64,000 bases of DNA from Tubiluchus corallicola (taxonomy: Eukaryota > Priapulida > Priapulimorpha > Priapulimorphida > Tubiluchidae). Under the pieces are notes generated by a model. The model was not told the DNA's origin, searched no databases, and worked only from the letters and a program-made list of their open reading frames with translations. Below are positions 63,831-64,000 of this stretch, one piece after another. The translations under genes and the position numbers were made by a program. Within the stretch, counting starts at the first letter, position 1; every line of letters begins with the position of its first letter. The stretch is from positions 62,001 to 126,000 of the forward strand of contig JAQGDQ010000351.1 in NCBI GenBank assembly GCA_030141605.1. The letters run 5' to 3'.

Positions 63831-64000
63831 CATTAAATAATTAACTTTATCAAATTACTGTTTTCCTTTAATTAATAATATTATAATTAATTCCACCATC
63901 GCAATGAATGGCGCCAAGAATCATAACACGTCAGTATCACTCCGCTCCCCACACCCTCCTCGTGAAATCTCAGCAATACCTCAAGACAGCCTTCGTTTGA

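Larger units (their letters stand above)
39142..64000. other. Upstream region: 5' intron(s)/promoter side of ZMIZ plus intergenic DNA
   Basis: No ORF here has a recognisable domain. Because exon 1 begins at a splice acceptor, part of this region is transcribed as 5' intron, and a non-coding first exon and promoter should lie within it or beyond the window. The region is AT-rich and holds the minisatellites, microsatellites and transposon remnants listed separately. Between them (for example 41.0-46.0, 50.0-53.7, 54.3-60.3 kb) I see nothing I can name. Confidence 0.7.

Noticed and set aside
63561-63836. 91-codon ORF ending in a poly-Tyr run
   Set aside because: The Tyr run is a translated (ATT)n microsatellite, and the rest has no domain or splice context.

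Overview
This is eukaryotic, AT-rich, intron-rich animal DNA. It holds one recognisable protein-coding gene, on the minus strand: a ZMIZ1/ZMIZ2-type (Zimp, Drosophila Tonalli family) PIAS-like transcriptional coregulator with an SP-RING/MIZ zinc finger. I could thread 19 coding exons by hand. All have GT-AG introns, and every split codon matches in phase. They give a predicted protein of 1048 residues, close to the size I recall for vertebrate ZMIZ1 (just under 1100). The protein keeps the N-terminal TPR-like region, a TTVWGV motif, an Ala/Thr repeat, a Pro/Gln/Met-rich middle, a PINIT-like block, the SP-RING and an acidic/hydrophobic C-terminus. The source is probably a non-insect bilaterian invertebrate. 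A mollusc or other lophotrochozoan is my guess, but this is inference only.

Layout, in plus-strand coordinates. 1-1774 is the 3' UTR and flank. 1775-10228 holds sixteen closely spaced exons coding for residues 92-1048. 10229-31312 is a 21-kb intron with no second gene. 31313-39139 holds the three N-terminal coding exons. The first coding exon is preceded by a good splice acceptor, so at least one 5' UTR exon and the promoter lie further upstream (above 39.1 kb), perhaps beyond the window. 39142-64000 has no recognisable coding gene. It contains a GC/CpG-rich exon-like island at about 40.05-40.17 kb, two minisatellite arrays, microsatellites, a MITE with Tc1-like ends, a decayed Tc1/mariner fragment, a tRNA-like SINE head, and one copy of a dispersed repeat whose partner lies in intron 2.

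I found no CRISPR array, operon, defence cassette or other new multi-gene system. The points most worth following up are a long foldback hairpin in intron 3, the 499-bp MITE, the unclassified 0.4-kb dispersed repeat pair, the two minisatellites, the upstream CpG-rich island with a 46-codon ORF, two NAGNAG tandem acceptors in the Q-rich part of the gene, and an in-frame poly-Glu read-through after exon 3.
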